This document shows positions 1 through 8,706 of a stretch of DNA of 64,000 nucleotides, in pieces (the first letter of the stretch is position 1; each line of letters opens with the position of its first letter). The translations under genes and the position numbers were made by a program. Under the pieces are notes generated by a model. It saw nothing but the letters and a program-made list of their open reading frames with translations. It ran no database searches and was not told where the DNA came from. Where the stretch lies: NCBI GenBank assembly GCA_964410215.1, contig CAYPHA010000014.1:13983-77982 (forward strand), given 5' to 3'. Source of the stretch: CAYPHA01 sp964410215. Lineage in GTDB: Bacteria; Calditrichota; Calditrichia; Calditrichales; CAYPHA01.

Positions 1-156
1 AATGACAGGCGCTATATTGAACAAATCCGGTCACTCTGGGGCGTGGCAGACGATGTGGTGAAATGGAATCTTGACATGATGGAAGAGAAGAACAGGCAGG
101 GAGTATGTCAGGCTGTCGGATTGGATGTCCTGGGCGCGGCAATACGCATCGCGTAA
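1..156 (+). CDS. C-terminal fragment of an unidentified protein
   Basis: An open frame runs in from the left edge and ends at a TAA at 154-156, giving the last 51 residues of a protein whose start lies outside the window. The fragment is soluble-looking, with a helical stretch (RRYIEQIRSLWGV) and a small-residue-rich end (VLGAAIRIA). The ending resembles those of some sugar kinases, and the next genes handle sugars, but there is not enough sequence to name a family. It lies on the same strand as the transporter that starts 88 bases later, so it may belong to the same transcription unit. Confidence 0.5.
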   Translation, partial: NDRRYIEQIRSLWGVADDVVKWNLDMMEEKNRQGVCQAVGLDVLGAAIRIA

Positions 157-243
157 CCATCACCTCCGGTATATAATGTCATTCAACGTTGTTTGACGTT
201 TAGGTAAATGTGAATACGTGTACATTCAGACATGGGAGAATAC

Positions 244-1575
244 ATGCAACGACGCTATTACCTTTATAAAAGTGCCACTGTCGCTTCGCTGGCCGGTTTT
301 TTGTTCGGATTTGACACGGTTGTCATATCCGGGGCTGAGCAGACCATTCAGGCACTCTGGGAGCTGGACAGCACACTGCACGGTCTGGCCATCAGCATGG
401 CGCTGTGGGGCACCGTACTGGGCGCCATGCTGGGAGGCTGGCCTACGGAAAAATTCGGCAGACGCACAACACTCCTGTGGATTGGTGTTCTTTATCTCAT
501 GTCCGCTGTCGGATCGGCACTTGCACCAGAAGTTTATACGTTCATGATTTCCCGTTTTATCGGGGGGCTCGGTGTCGGAATTTCAACCGTGGCGGCCCCG
601 CTTTTCATTTCGGAAATTGCACCGCCGAAGTACCGTGGCCGCCTGGCCGGGATGTTCCAGTTTAATATCGTGTTTGGCATCCTGATCGCTTTTTTGTCCA
701 ATTCATTGATTGCCGGGATCGGCGACCTGGCCTGGCGCTGGATGCTGGGCGTCGAAGCGTTGCCCGCCTTTCTGTTCACCGTTTTCTGTTTTGGTTTACC
801 GGAAAGCCCGCGCTGGCTGATTACCCATAAGGGTGACTATGATGCCGGAACGACCGTATTCCGAAATGTAAACCCGGATTTTGCGCCTGAGCAGATATCC
901 GCTCTGGTGAATGAGGTTCGGACTTCGGTCGATGAGCAACATATTGATAAAAAGTTCTTTGCAAAACATTTGCTGCGTCCCATACTGCTGGCTTTTTTTA
1001 TCGCCTTTTTTAATCAGATGTCCGGTATCAACGCCATTCTATATTTTGCACCGCGCATTTTCGAGATGACCGGTCTGGAAGCGGAAGCGGCGCTGTTGCA
1101 GTCGGTCGGGATCGGGATTACCAATCTTATCTTTACGTTTGTGGGATTGTGGCTGATCGATCGTCTGGGACGCCGCACGCTCCTTTACATCGGATCGTTC
1201 GGATATATTGCCTCACTGGGCATGTCCTCCTGGGCCTTTGCGACGGGACACTTTGCCATTGTCCCCGTCTTTATTTTTGCTTTCATCGCGGCCCATGCCA
1301 TTGGACAGGGGGCGGTTATCTGGGTATTTATCAGCGAAATCTTTCCAAACCGGCAGCGCGCCAGTGGCCAGGCTCTGGGCAGTTTTACCCACTGGTTTTT
1401 TGCCGCTTCCCTGACCCTGGCATTTCCGCTCATGGCGGAAACTCTGGCACCCGAAATCATCTTTGCTCTGTTTTGCGGCATGATGATCCTGCAACTGCTC
1501 TGGGTACGTTTCTTCGTCCCGGAAACCAAAGGGGTGCCCCTCGAGGAGATGGAACAACAATTAGGAAGGAGATAA
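244..1575 (+). CDS. MFS sugar porter (sugar/H+ symporter family)
   Basis: Twelve-helix major facilitator of the sugar porter family (XylE/GLUT type), 443 residues from the chosen start, a normal length. Seen: an N-terminal helix with GFLFGFDTVVISGA, the loop 2-3 signature GRRTTL, the PESPRWL motif after helix 6, a second DRLGRRTL loop in the C-terminal half, and the family ending PETKGVPLEE. It should import a mono- or disaccharide across the inner membrane. The start was set at 244 because GGGAG lies just upstream, while an in-frame ATG at 232 has no ribosome binding site. The GH32 gene begins 4 bases after its stop, so the substrate is probably fructose or sucrose released by that enzyme. 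Family is sure; substrate is inferred from context. Confidence 0.93.
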   Translation: MQRRYYLYKSATVASLAGFLFGFDTVVISGAEQTIQALWELDSTLHGLAISMALWGTVLGAMLGGWPTEKFGRRTTLLWIGVLYLMSAVGSALAPEVYTFMISRFIGGLGVGISTVAAPLFISEIAPPKYRGRLAGMFQFNIVFGILIAFLSNSLIAGIGDLAWRWMLGVEALPAFLFTVFCFGLPESPRWLITHKGDYDAGTTVFRNVNPDFAPEQISALVNEVRTSVDEQHIDKKFFAKHLLRPILLAFFIAFFNQMSGINAILYFAPRIFEMTGLEAEAALLQSVGIGITNLIFTFVGLWLIDRLGRRTLLYIGSFGYIASLGMSSWAFATGHFAIVPVFIFAFIAAHAIGQGAVIWVFISEIFPNRQRASGQALGSFTHWFFAASLTLAFPLMAETLAPEIIFALFCGMMILQLLWVRFFVPETKGVPLEEMEQQLGRR

Positions 1576-1579
1576 ATCG

Positions 1580-3202
1580 ATGAAATATGTCAGGAAACTA
1601 AAACTCTGCATACTAATGGCGTTCTTTTTGACGGTTTCCACGAATCTGTGCGGTCAGGACATTGAAAAAATATTTATGATCGACAAACAATACCTGAATT
1701 TCCCGGTCGATATGCAGCAGGACCGGCAGAAGGTCTGGTTTATTCTCGACAAAGATACGCTTACGTATTCTGTTATTCGCATTCCTCAAAATGAGCCTGA
1801 TTACTGGGTATTCAAGGATGTATCAGCTTATAAGGGTGAAAGACTGAAGCTGGTATTTTCCAAACAGGTTAACGGTATCAGGGATATCTATCAGTCCGAT
1901 CGTTTTGCCGGTCAGGACAGTCTGTACCGTGAAACCAACCGCCCCCGGTTTCATTTCACTTCCCGTCGTGGCTGGAACAACGATCCGAACGGCCTGGTCT
2001 GGTTTGACGGGGAGTACCACCTTTTTTACCAGCATAATCCTTTTGAAATTCACTGGGAGAACATGCACTGGGGCCATGCCGTCAGTAAAGACCTGTTGCA
2101 TTGGCAGGAACTGAATGATGCCCTGTATCCGGATCCGCTCGGCACGATGTTCTCCGGTTCGGCGGTCATCGATAAAGAGAATACAGCCGGCTGGGGTAAA
2201 AATGCACTTGTTGCCTATTACACGGCAGCGGGAAAGGAACAGACACAGTGTGTGGCTTACAGTACGGATAAAGGACGCACATTTACCAAGTATGAAGGAA
2301 ATCCCGTACTCGGCGGTACGCGTGATCCCAAGGTGTTATGGTATGAACCCGGACAAGTCTGGGTGATGGTGCTGTATGAAGGGAATACCAATGCGATTTA
2401 TAATTCGACGGATTTGAAGAACTGGGAATTCAAAAGCCGGACAAAGGGCTTTTATGAATGCCCCGAACTGTTCGCACTTCCCGTCGATGGAGATGAAACG
2501 AATAAAAAGTGGGTTATGTATGGTGCATCGGGTACCTATATGATTGGTGACTTTGACGGAGAAAACTATACACCGGAATACGGAAAATATTTCTATTCAT
2601 GGGGCAGCCAGTACGCGGCTCAGACGTATAACAATGTGCCGGACGGCCGAAGGATCCAGATCGGCTGGGGACGTATCGAACAACCCGGCATGCCCTTCAA
2701 CCAGATGATGCTGTTTCCCTGCGAATTGACCTTGCGTACCACGCCGGAAGGGATACGCATGTTCTGTGAGCCGATTGAAGAAATAAAAAAACTGCATAAA
2801 AAAACCTATGAATGGACGGCTATTTCCGGAGATGACCTGAATAAAGAGCTGGCAGCGATTGATTCAGATCTTTTGCATGGGAAGATGGACATCGAAATCC
2901 GGGGAGGTCTGGGGCTTGAAATCCATTACCAGGGGCATCCGGTGATCTATTATGATGGCAATTATACACGGTTTAACGGTGTGCCTTATGTCTGCGATAA
3001 ACCGGGAAACTTTCGTTTCAATATCGAATTCCTGATTGACCGGACCTCACTGGAAGCGTATTTCGGAAACGGGAAATTATTCGTTTCGGAAGCACTGAAA
3101 CAGCCGGAATCCGATGCCGGGTTATGGATTAAGGGAGATGTACAAATCCATTCCTTTGAACTGGCTGAACTCAAATCGATCTGGCTGACGAGCCAGCCCT
3201 GA
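1580..3202 (+). CDS. GH32 fructan hydrolase (levanase/inulinase/invertase type), exported
   Basis: Glycoside hydrolase family 32 enzyme that cleaves beta-fructosides, 540 residues. The three catalytic acids can be placed: nucleophile Asp135 in NNDPNG, transition-state Asp249 in TRDPK, and acid/base Glu293 in YECPEL. A signal peptide (residues 1-25, ending near LCGQ) sends it out of the cytoplasm. Between the signal peptide and the catalytic domain lie about 95 residues before the typical RPRFHFTSRRGWNNDPNG entry, and the C-terminal part is the usual beta-sandwich. AAGGAG precedes the ATG, and the gene follows the sugar porter by 4 bases, so the pair looks like a degradation-plus-uptake unit. 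Substrate (levan, inulin or sucrose) cannot be told from sequence. Confidence 0.95.
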   Translation: MKYVRKLKLCILMAFFLTVSTNLCGQDIEKIFMIDKQYLNFPVDMQQDRQKVWFILDKDTLTYSVIRIPQNEPDYWVFKDVSAYKGERLKLVFSKQVNGIRDIYQSDRFAGQDSLYRETNRPRFHFTSRRGWNNDPNGLVWFDGEYHLFYQHNPFEIHWENMHWGHAVSKDLLHWQELNDALYPDPLGTMFSGSAVIDKENTAGWGKNALVAYYTAAGKEQTQCVAYSTDKGRTFTKYEGNPVLGGTRDPKVLWYEPGQVWVMVLYEGNTNAIYNSTDLKNWEFKSRTKGFYECPELFALPVDGDETNKKWVMYGASGTYMIGDFDGENYTPEYGKYFYSWGSQYAAQTYNNVPDGRRIQIGWGRIEQPGMPFNQMMLFPCELTLRTTPEGIRMFCEPIEEIKKLHKKTYEWTAISGDDLNKELAAIDSDLLHGKMDIEIRGGLGLEIHYQGHPVIYYDGNYTRFNGVPYVCDKPGNFRFNIEFLIDRTSLEAYFGNGKLFVSEALKQPESDAGLWIKGDVQIHSFELAELKSIWLTSQP

Positions 3203-3328
3203 TTATTTGACGCAGGGGCGATTCATTATAATATGGAATGAAATGTATTTAAAGGGCAAATGACATTTTTTTGTTGTATCACAAACTGCTCATTAATTAA
3301 ATTTGAATCGAACAGGAGGTTTCGTATC

Positions 3329-5371
3329 ATGCGGGCACTTATCCTGATATGGATTCCCTGGTTCGTCTTTGCGCAGATCGGGGATGATATTCCTGCTGAT
3401 CGGGTTGTCGACTGGCAGTATGCCGGTTATGGAAACAACACGACTGATATTCCATATGCTAAAAAGACGATTTGTATCGATGATTCAAAGGGGGCTTTGG
3501 AAGACTATTCTGATGAGATCAACACAGCTATTGCCGCTGCGGACGGTAATATACTGACAGAAATCTATCTACCCGCGCGCACCTATTATCTCGAACATCC
3601 TATAAAAATCGACAAAAGTAATATCATTCTTAGGGGAGCCGGGCCGAACGAAACAAAACTTGTATCCAGAGGTTTTTCGACTGAAAGCGAGCCGCTAATA
3701 AAAATATTCGGTAATAAAACTCCTTATCCCTCTATTGATGTGCATGATCTGGAAAATCTGGAGAAAGGCAGTCAATATATCACTGTGCATGACCCATCAC
3801 AGTTTCAACCCGGTTGTTATGCCGAAATCTACCAGCCGAACGGTTCCTGGAATAAAAAAGATGATACCTGGGATGACTTTTCGGTTGGACAGATAGTAAA
3901 AATTGAATCAATTATTGGTGATGAATTCGCGATGATGAAATTGAAAGTATCCGAAGAAGATAAAATCCGGCTTCGTTTTTACGACAGCAATTCAACTGAA
4001 GCGACTATGATGCGGAGGATTTTTCCTATCGTAAATGTCGGGATCGAAGATCTGTATATAAATGGGCTTTCTTATGATTACGAACTTTTCTGGAATGATA
4101 AATTTTTCAATATCGATTACAATTATGCAGTAGGATGCTGGATTACTAACGTTTATAGTCAAAGAGCCGGACAGGCGCATGTCCGGATAAACCGTTCCTC
4201 AGAAATTCTGATCCATGGCTGTTATTTCAGGGAAGCAGTTCATTATGGTAACGGCGGATATGGATACGGGATTGAAATCAGTAACCACTCAGGCAGGTGT
4301 CTGATAGAGAATAATATCTTCTGGTATTTGAGACATGCTATGCTCGTCCAGTTGGGTGCAAATGGCAATGTTTTTGGATATAACTATTCCGGTGATCCCC
4401 ATCCGGACGATATCGGTGATGCGATCTGTCATGGAAATTATGCTTTTGCCAACCTTTTTGAAGGCAATTATTATGACATGCCCAGGATCGATTATGAACA
4501 GGACACCAATGGTCCGAATAATACTTTTTTCAGGAATCATAATGCGGATTATAGCTTTGATTCAAAAGGAATGATAGCTGTCAATTGGGTATACAACTTA
4601 AATACACCCCATTGGCTGGACGACATCTGGAATACATTTGTTCGGACATCAACCAATGATTTTTCTTACTATCTTGGAGCAAGGCCTGACTTCATGGCTG
4701 ATTATCGGTGGCCTTATAGTCCATGGACGGGTGTGTTGCCTGCCTGGCAGCGGGCAGGCTCTTTGGATGCCAATTGTGTGTCGGTGAAAGACAAACCCAG
4801 AATACCGAAAAATTTTACCATTAATACGAATAATGGTCATCCCGAACTTACATGGTCCAGAAACTATGAAACGAGTATTCGAGGTTATGAAATCTGGAGA
4901 AAAACCAGCTATAATTGGTCAAGAATAGCCACTACAATTAATACTGTCTATATCGACCGGTCAGCAACGACCGTTTTCGACTATTATGATCTGCATTATA
5001 GGATTCGGGCCGCCGATAGCAGTAATGTCAAATCCAATTTTACAGACACGGAAACTGTAAAAGGTATGCTTCCCAGATTGTATTCAAAAGTCCAGGATAG
5101 TGAGGTGGGGCGTCCTATGCTGCTGCCCAATTCTCCGAATCCATTCAATCCGGTTACAAATATATTGTTTTTTTTACCTGAGGCCAGTTATGTTGTGCTG
5201 AATATTTATAATGTCCGGGGAGAATTAGTTAGCACGTTGGGAGATGGATTTTTTGAGAGTGGTTATCACCGCGTTCAATTCAATGGTGATCATGTGAGTT
5301 CCGGAATATATATTTATAAGATAACCACCAATAAATTTACTGAAGTAAAGCGTATGCTACTGGTCAAATAA
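3329..5371 (+). CDS. Secreted parallel beta-helix protein with FN3-like and type IX sorting domains
   Basis: Exported 680-residue protein. After a short signal peptide (ends near FAQ) comes a conserved-looking block (VDWQYAGYGNN, IPYAK), then a long right-handed beta-helix resembling pectate-lyase-like proteins, with LPARTYYLEHP and IILRGAG near the start and repeated N/G-rich turns. A fibronectin-III-like segment (PELTWSRNYETSIRGYEIW) follows. The last 80 residues, from SPNPFNPVTN to KRMLLVK, are a classic type IX C-terminal sorting domain, so the protein probably ends on the cell surface. The start at 3329 has AGGAGG eight bases upstream; an earlier in-frame ATG at 3260 has none. Enzymatic activity is unproven: it could be a polysaccharide lyase, a hydrolase or a binding protein. 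Base composition is AT-richer than its neighbours, and a paralogue begins at 63788. Confidence 0.85.
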   Translation: MRALILIWIPWFVFAQIGDDIPADRVVDWQYAGYGNNTTDIPYAKKTICIDDSKGALEDYSDEINTAIAAADGNILTEIYLPARTYYLEHPIKIDKSNIILRGAGPNETKLVSRGFSTESEPLIKIFGNKTPYPSIDVHDLENLEKGSQYITVHDPSQFQPGCYAEIYQPNGSWNKKDDTWDDFSVGQIVKIESIIGDEFAMMKLKVSEEDKIRLRFYDSNSTEATMMRRIFPIVNVGIEDLYINGLSYDYELFWNDKFFNIDYNYAVGCWITNVYSQRAGQAHVRINRSSEILIHGCYFREAVHYGNGGYGYGIEISNHSGRCLIENNIFWYLRHAMLVQLGANGNVFGYNYSGDPHPDDIGDAICHGNYAFANLFEGNYYDMPRIDYEQDTNGPNNTFFRNHNADYSFDSKGMIAVNWVYNLNTPHWLDDIWNTFVRTSTNDFSYYLGARPDFMADYRWPYSPWTGVLPAWQRAGSLDANCVSVKDKPRIPKNFTINTNNGHPELTWSRNYETSIRGYEIWRKTSYNWSRIATTINTVYIDRSATTVFDYYDLHYRIRAADSSNVKSNFTDTETVKGMLPRLYSKVQDSEVGRPMLLPNSPNPFNPVTNILFFLPEASYVVLNIYNVRGELVSTLGDGFFESGYHRVQFNGDHVSSGIYIYKITTNKFTEVKRMLLVK

Positions 5372-5423
5372 TGTCGGATCTTAATGGATCTACTTTCTGA
5401 ATTAGTTTTTCCTGTCTATATCG

Positions 5424-7859
5424 CTAAAATTCCTCACCACCAAAATCATCGCCGCCGCGTTCACTCTGGTTCCGGTCGTTTCGGTCATCCCTGCGATTGA
5501 TATTCCAGCGCAGGTTGAGCATGATCTCAGGCGTTTCCCGGTTATAATTACGGTATGTGTAAAAATCAACGCCCCGGGCCGTGTACTCATAATTTGCCGA
5601 ACCAAATACATCACGAACCTGTAAGGTTGCCGAAAGGTTTTTACCGAAGAAATCCTGCCGAAATGCGAGATGCGTATAAAAATAGCCATCCCGGTTGGTT
5701 TGTGCCGAAACAGACGCGCTATTGTAACTGGCATTGAGCTGGAGTTGGGTCGTCTGTCCCAGTTTGAACCGGTTATTGAAACGCAGATTCCAGTTGAAAC
5801 TTTCACGGGAAAAAGGCTCGTCAAAAATCTCTCCTTTAATGCGATAATTGTAAAGGTTACCCATCAGGTTCACATTCCACATCTTAAGCGGATCAAAATT
5901 GAACATCAGTTCGGTACCTAAAGCGTAGTCTTTACCCACATTGGCGGTGGTATGCAGCGTAATATTGGTCGTATCGGCATAAATTGAGCGCAGGCGTTCA
6001 ATCTTGTTGTGCTGAACACGGTAATAGGTTTCGACGGAGAACAGGCTTTTACCCAGCGTTGTCTGGTAGCCGGCTTCATAGGAATCGATGTACTCGGGTT
6101 TGACGGCCGGGTTACCGACACGTACATTGTAGGCATCGTACCAGGTTTCAAACGGTTCCAGGTACCAGCCACGCGGACGATCAATACGACGTGTATAACT
6201 GGCCATCACATTATTGCCGTTGCCGAATTCATAGGATGAATGAACGGAAGGAAAATAATCCCAGCGGTCGATGATATAATTGTCATTCGTTTCCAGTAAT
6301 TCAATTTTCCTGTCCGTATACTCGGCGCGAAAGCCAAACTGGTAGCCCAGCCTGCCCAGCTCGGAGGCGTAAAGCGAATAAAGTGCATATTCGTTTCGCT
6401 GATAACTGACATTGTTGCTGTAAGCATCGAAAAAGTCGTACCGGTTGGTTGCCAGGTTATAACGGTAGTAACCCGTTACTTCCTCAGAATAATCGAGCTC
6501 ATTCTGATACCCGGCTTCGAATTTGCTGTTTTCGCTGAAAGGTAAGGTATAATCAACTTTAAACTGGAATTCCTTGTCCGGACCTTCCTCCGTGGTTTTT
6601 GTGCCATCGGTGATATCAAAATTCCGGTCGAAACGTTCTGACCGGCTTTCTTCCAGTCCGTCACCGGATTCGAATTCAGCCTGTGTCCGGATAATATGGC
6701 CTTCCGTATTGAATTTATGGTCATAATTGATGTACATCTCATACTGGTCGCCGCCTCTTGTGTTGCGCGAACGGCTGGAATAGAAGGTTCTGTCCGGTTC
6801 CAGATCGGACCATTCATAAAAGGATTCTTCAGAAAACCGGTTCCATTCACGGTCACGATAACTCCCTCCGAAAGACATATAATCAGCATCGCTCAGGTCA
6901 ATGGCCAGTTCACCGCGGAATCCCATACGGTCACCCTCCCGGTCACTCTCACCATCGGAATTCCTGTAAAAAGACAAACCATTCTGATACGTAATGTTTT
7001 CTTCTTCATCGTTGCCGTAACGTGCTCTCTGGTTGTAGCCCACATCCAGAGTAAGCTGGTAACGTTCGGTTTTGTAATCGCCCATCAACTGCGTGCCGTA
7101 CTGATTACGGTAACCGCCATTAGCTTCAATCAATCCGTGAAATCCGAGATTTTTATTCTTTTTCATGACCAGGTTGATGATACCGGCCGTGCCTTCCGGG
7201 TTGAATTTTGCAGAAGGGTTGGTGATGATTTCAATATTTTTAAGGGAACTTGCTGAAATCTGCTGCAGGATTTCATTACCGTCCAGTATCGTCGGCCTGC
7301 CGTCGATCAATACGGTAAAGTTGCCGCTTCCTCTCAGGCTGACATTGCCGTCGATATCAACTGTTATGGATGGCACATTCTCCAGTATTTCGACAGCAGT
7401 TCCGGATGCGGCGGTAATCTGTTCATCGACATTGATGACCTTTTTGTCGATTTCATAAGTAATGGGCGAGCGCTCGGCTTCGACCAGAATCTCATCGGTC
7501 GTAACGATGTCCGGTTGGATGGTGATATTTCCAAGATCAACAATCTCCCGGGACTCATCGAGCACCAGATCCGGTATCGTCTTTGTCGTATAACCGATAA
7601 AATGAATTTCCAGGTAATACGTACCAGCACGATTATCACGCAGTTCAAACGAACCGTCATCACCAGTGGTAATACCGTTCACCTGTTTTTGTTTTTCCTT
7701 GTCAAATAACAGTACATAGGCATAGGAAATCGGATGTTTCGTGTCAGTATCGATAATTTTGCCACGAATCTCGTGTCCCTCCCGCAGCGTCGTAACATCG
7801 GCATAGCCTGAAATCCAGAATCCGAGAACAACGAAAATTGACATATATAGTAAGCGCAT
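5424..7859 (-). CDS. TonB-dependent outer-membrane receptor, beta-barrel family 3 type
   Basis: Outer-membrane receptor of 811 residues. Domains in order: signal peptide (residues 1-20), a CarboxypepD_reg-like beta-sandwich (GKIIDTDTKHPISYAYV to about residue 100), a plug domain (ITYEIDKKVINVDEQ through GTAGIINLVMKK), then a large barrel rich in alternating aromatic residues. This layout matches the outer membrane beta-barrel family (PF14905 type) that accompanies TonB-dependent uptake. No SusD-like lipoprotein lies beside it, so it is not a standard SusCD pair. The chosen start (ATG 7859) begins the signal peptide; a GTG at 7886 would add nine polar residues. It converges with the beta-helix gene. 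Cargo is unknown. Confidence 0.88.
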   Translation of the reverse strand: MRLLYMSIFVVLGFWISGYADVTTLREGHEIRGKIIDTDTKHPISYAYVLLFDKEKQKQVNGITTGDDGSFELRDNRAGTYYLEIHFIGYTTKTIPDLVLDESREIVDLGNITIQPDIVTTDEILVEAERSPITYEIDKKVINVDEQITAASGTAVEILENVPSITVDIDGNVSLRGSGNFTVLIDGRPTILDGNEILQQISASSLKNIEIITNPSAKFNPEGTAGIINLVMKKNKNLGFHGLIEANGGYRNQYGTQLMGDYKTERYQLTLDVGYNQRARYGNDEEENITYQNGLSFYRNSDGESDREGDRMGFRGELAIDLSDADYMSFGGSYRDREWNRFSEESFYEWSDLEPDRTFYSSRSRNTRGGDQYEMYINYDHKFNTEGHIIRTQAEFESGDGLEESRSERFDRNFDITDGTKTTEEGPDKEFQFKVDYTLPFSENSKFEAGYQNELDYSEEVTGYYRYNLATNRYDFFDAYSNNVSYQRNEYALYSLYASELGRLGYQFGFRAEYTDRKIELLETNDNYIIDRWDYFPSVHSSYEFGNGNNVMASYTRRIDRPRGWYLEPFETWYDAYNVRVGNPAVKPEYIDSYEAGYQTTLGKSLFSVETYYRVQHNKIERLRSIYADTTNITLHTTANVGKDYALGTELMFNFDPLKMWNVNLMGNLYNYRIKGEIFDEPFSRESFNWNLRFNNRFKLGQTTQLQLNASYNSASVSAQTNRDGYFYTHLAFRQDFFGKNLSATLQVRDVFGSANYEYTARGVDFYTYRNYNRETPEIMLNLRWNINRRDDRNDRNQSERGGDDFGGEEF

Positions 7860-8170
7860 ATCTACTCTTTCTTTTTTTGCTGTCACAGAACTAAAAATTT
7901 GTGCAAATTATTCGCATGTCGATTGTTTATTTTAAAAATAAGCGATAATTCTGTTCAAAATCTGTAGTCCACCGCAAGCAAAAAAACAAATGAATATAAA
8001 GGTGTCGAAAACTTCACGTCTTTTCCGGGTTGAACGTTTTAGAATTTTATGTATGACCGCATTTTCAATTGCTTTTGATTGCAGAATTGATTAAAAATAG
8101 ACTAAACCCGCTTTATATAAATCAATTTTTAACATATAGTAAATAGTACGGCCAATTCGGGGAGGAACAC
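7860..8170. other. Divergent intergenic region, AT-rich
   Basis: This 311-base gap separates the minus-strand receptor from the plus-strand SnoaL-like gene and must carry both promoters. It is AT-rich. A small inverted repeat (TTATTTT / AAAATAA around 7934) and a TATATA run at 8114-8119 can be seen, but no -35/-10 pair with good spacing was found. No ORF or RNA gene is evident. Confidence 0.4.
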
Positions 8171-8686
8171 ATGTTCATACGTTTTTCGACTTCTAAATGC
8201 ATTCTATGCCTGTTTCTTTTGCCAATGTTTTTTCCGGTTCTTCGAGCCCAAAACACGTCTCTCTCACAAGAAGAAAAAAATAAAGCTCTTGTTCAGCGCC
8301 TGTTTACAGAAGGGTATAACCAGCGGAACCTGAATATGCTGAGTGATGTGGTCGCCGTTGATTATATTGAGCAATTAAATGGCATCGAGTCGAAAGGTGT
8401 TATTTCCGTTATCAAGACCATTAAGTGGTTGGAAGAAGTCGCCCCGGATTTCCTGATAACCGAGCAGGATATACTCTGTGTGGATGGCAAAGTCGTATTA
8501 CGCTGGAGATATGAAGGCATGGATACACGGTATAATAAACAGGTAAGGCTGGATGGGATCTATATTGCACAAATTGTTGATGGAAAAATTGCCAGGGGGT
8601 GGCAGGTTTTTGATAATTATCAGCGTTTTTCACAGCTCGGTTATCTGATAACCGCACCAGCTGATTCCGTGACGGGCAACGAATAG
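8171..8686 (+). CDS. Exported SnoaL-like (NTF2-fold) protein
   Basis: A 171-residue protein with a signal peptide (residues 1-26, ending VLRAQ) and a single NTF2-fold domain of the SnoaL/ester cyclase type: an N-terminal helix (NKALVQRLFTEGYNQRNLNML), the DYIEQ motif, and a closing strand pair ending WQVFDNYQRFSQLG. Such proteins are small cone-shaped cyclases, isomerases or binding proteins; the reaction cannot be predicted. GGGGAGGA sits right before the ATG. It precedes two sulfatase genes on the same strand by only 20 bases, so it is probably co-transcribed with them. Confidence 0.8.
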   Translation: MFIRFSTSKCILCLFLLPMFFPVLRAQNTSLSQEEKNKALVQRLFTEGYNQRNLNMLSDVVAVDYIEQLNGIESKGVISVIKTIKWLEEVAPDFLITEQDILCVDGKVVLRWRYEGMDTRYNKQVRLDGIYIAQIVDGKIARGWQVFDNYQRFSQLGYLITAPADSVTGNE

Positions 8687-8706
8687 TAAAAGGAGCAGAT
8701 CATCTA

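Noticed and set aside
3181..3196. Hairpin CTGGCT-GACG-AGCCAG as a terminator of the GH32 gene
   Set aside because: It lies within the last codons of the gene and is not followed by a T-run.
5424..7859. SusC/SusD-type polysaccharide utilisation pair
   Set aside because: No SusD-like lipoprotein gene stands beside either TonB receptor, and the receptor is of the family-3 barrel type.
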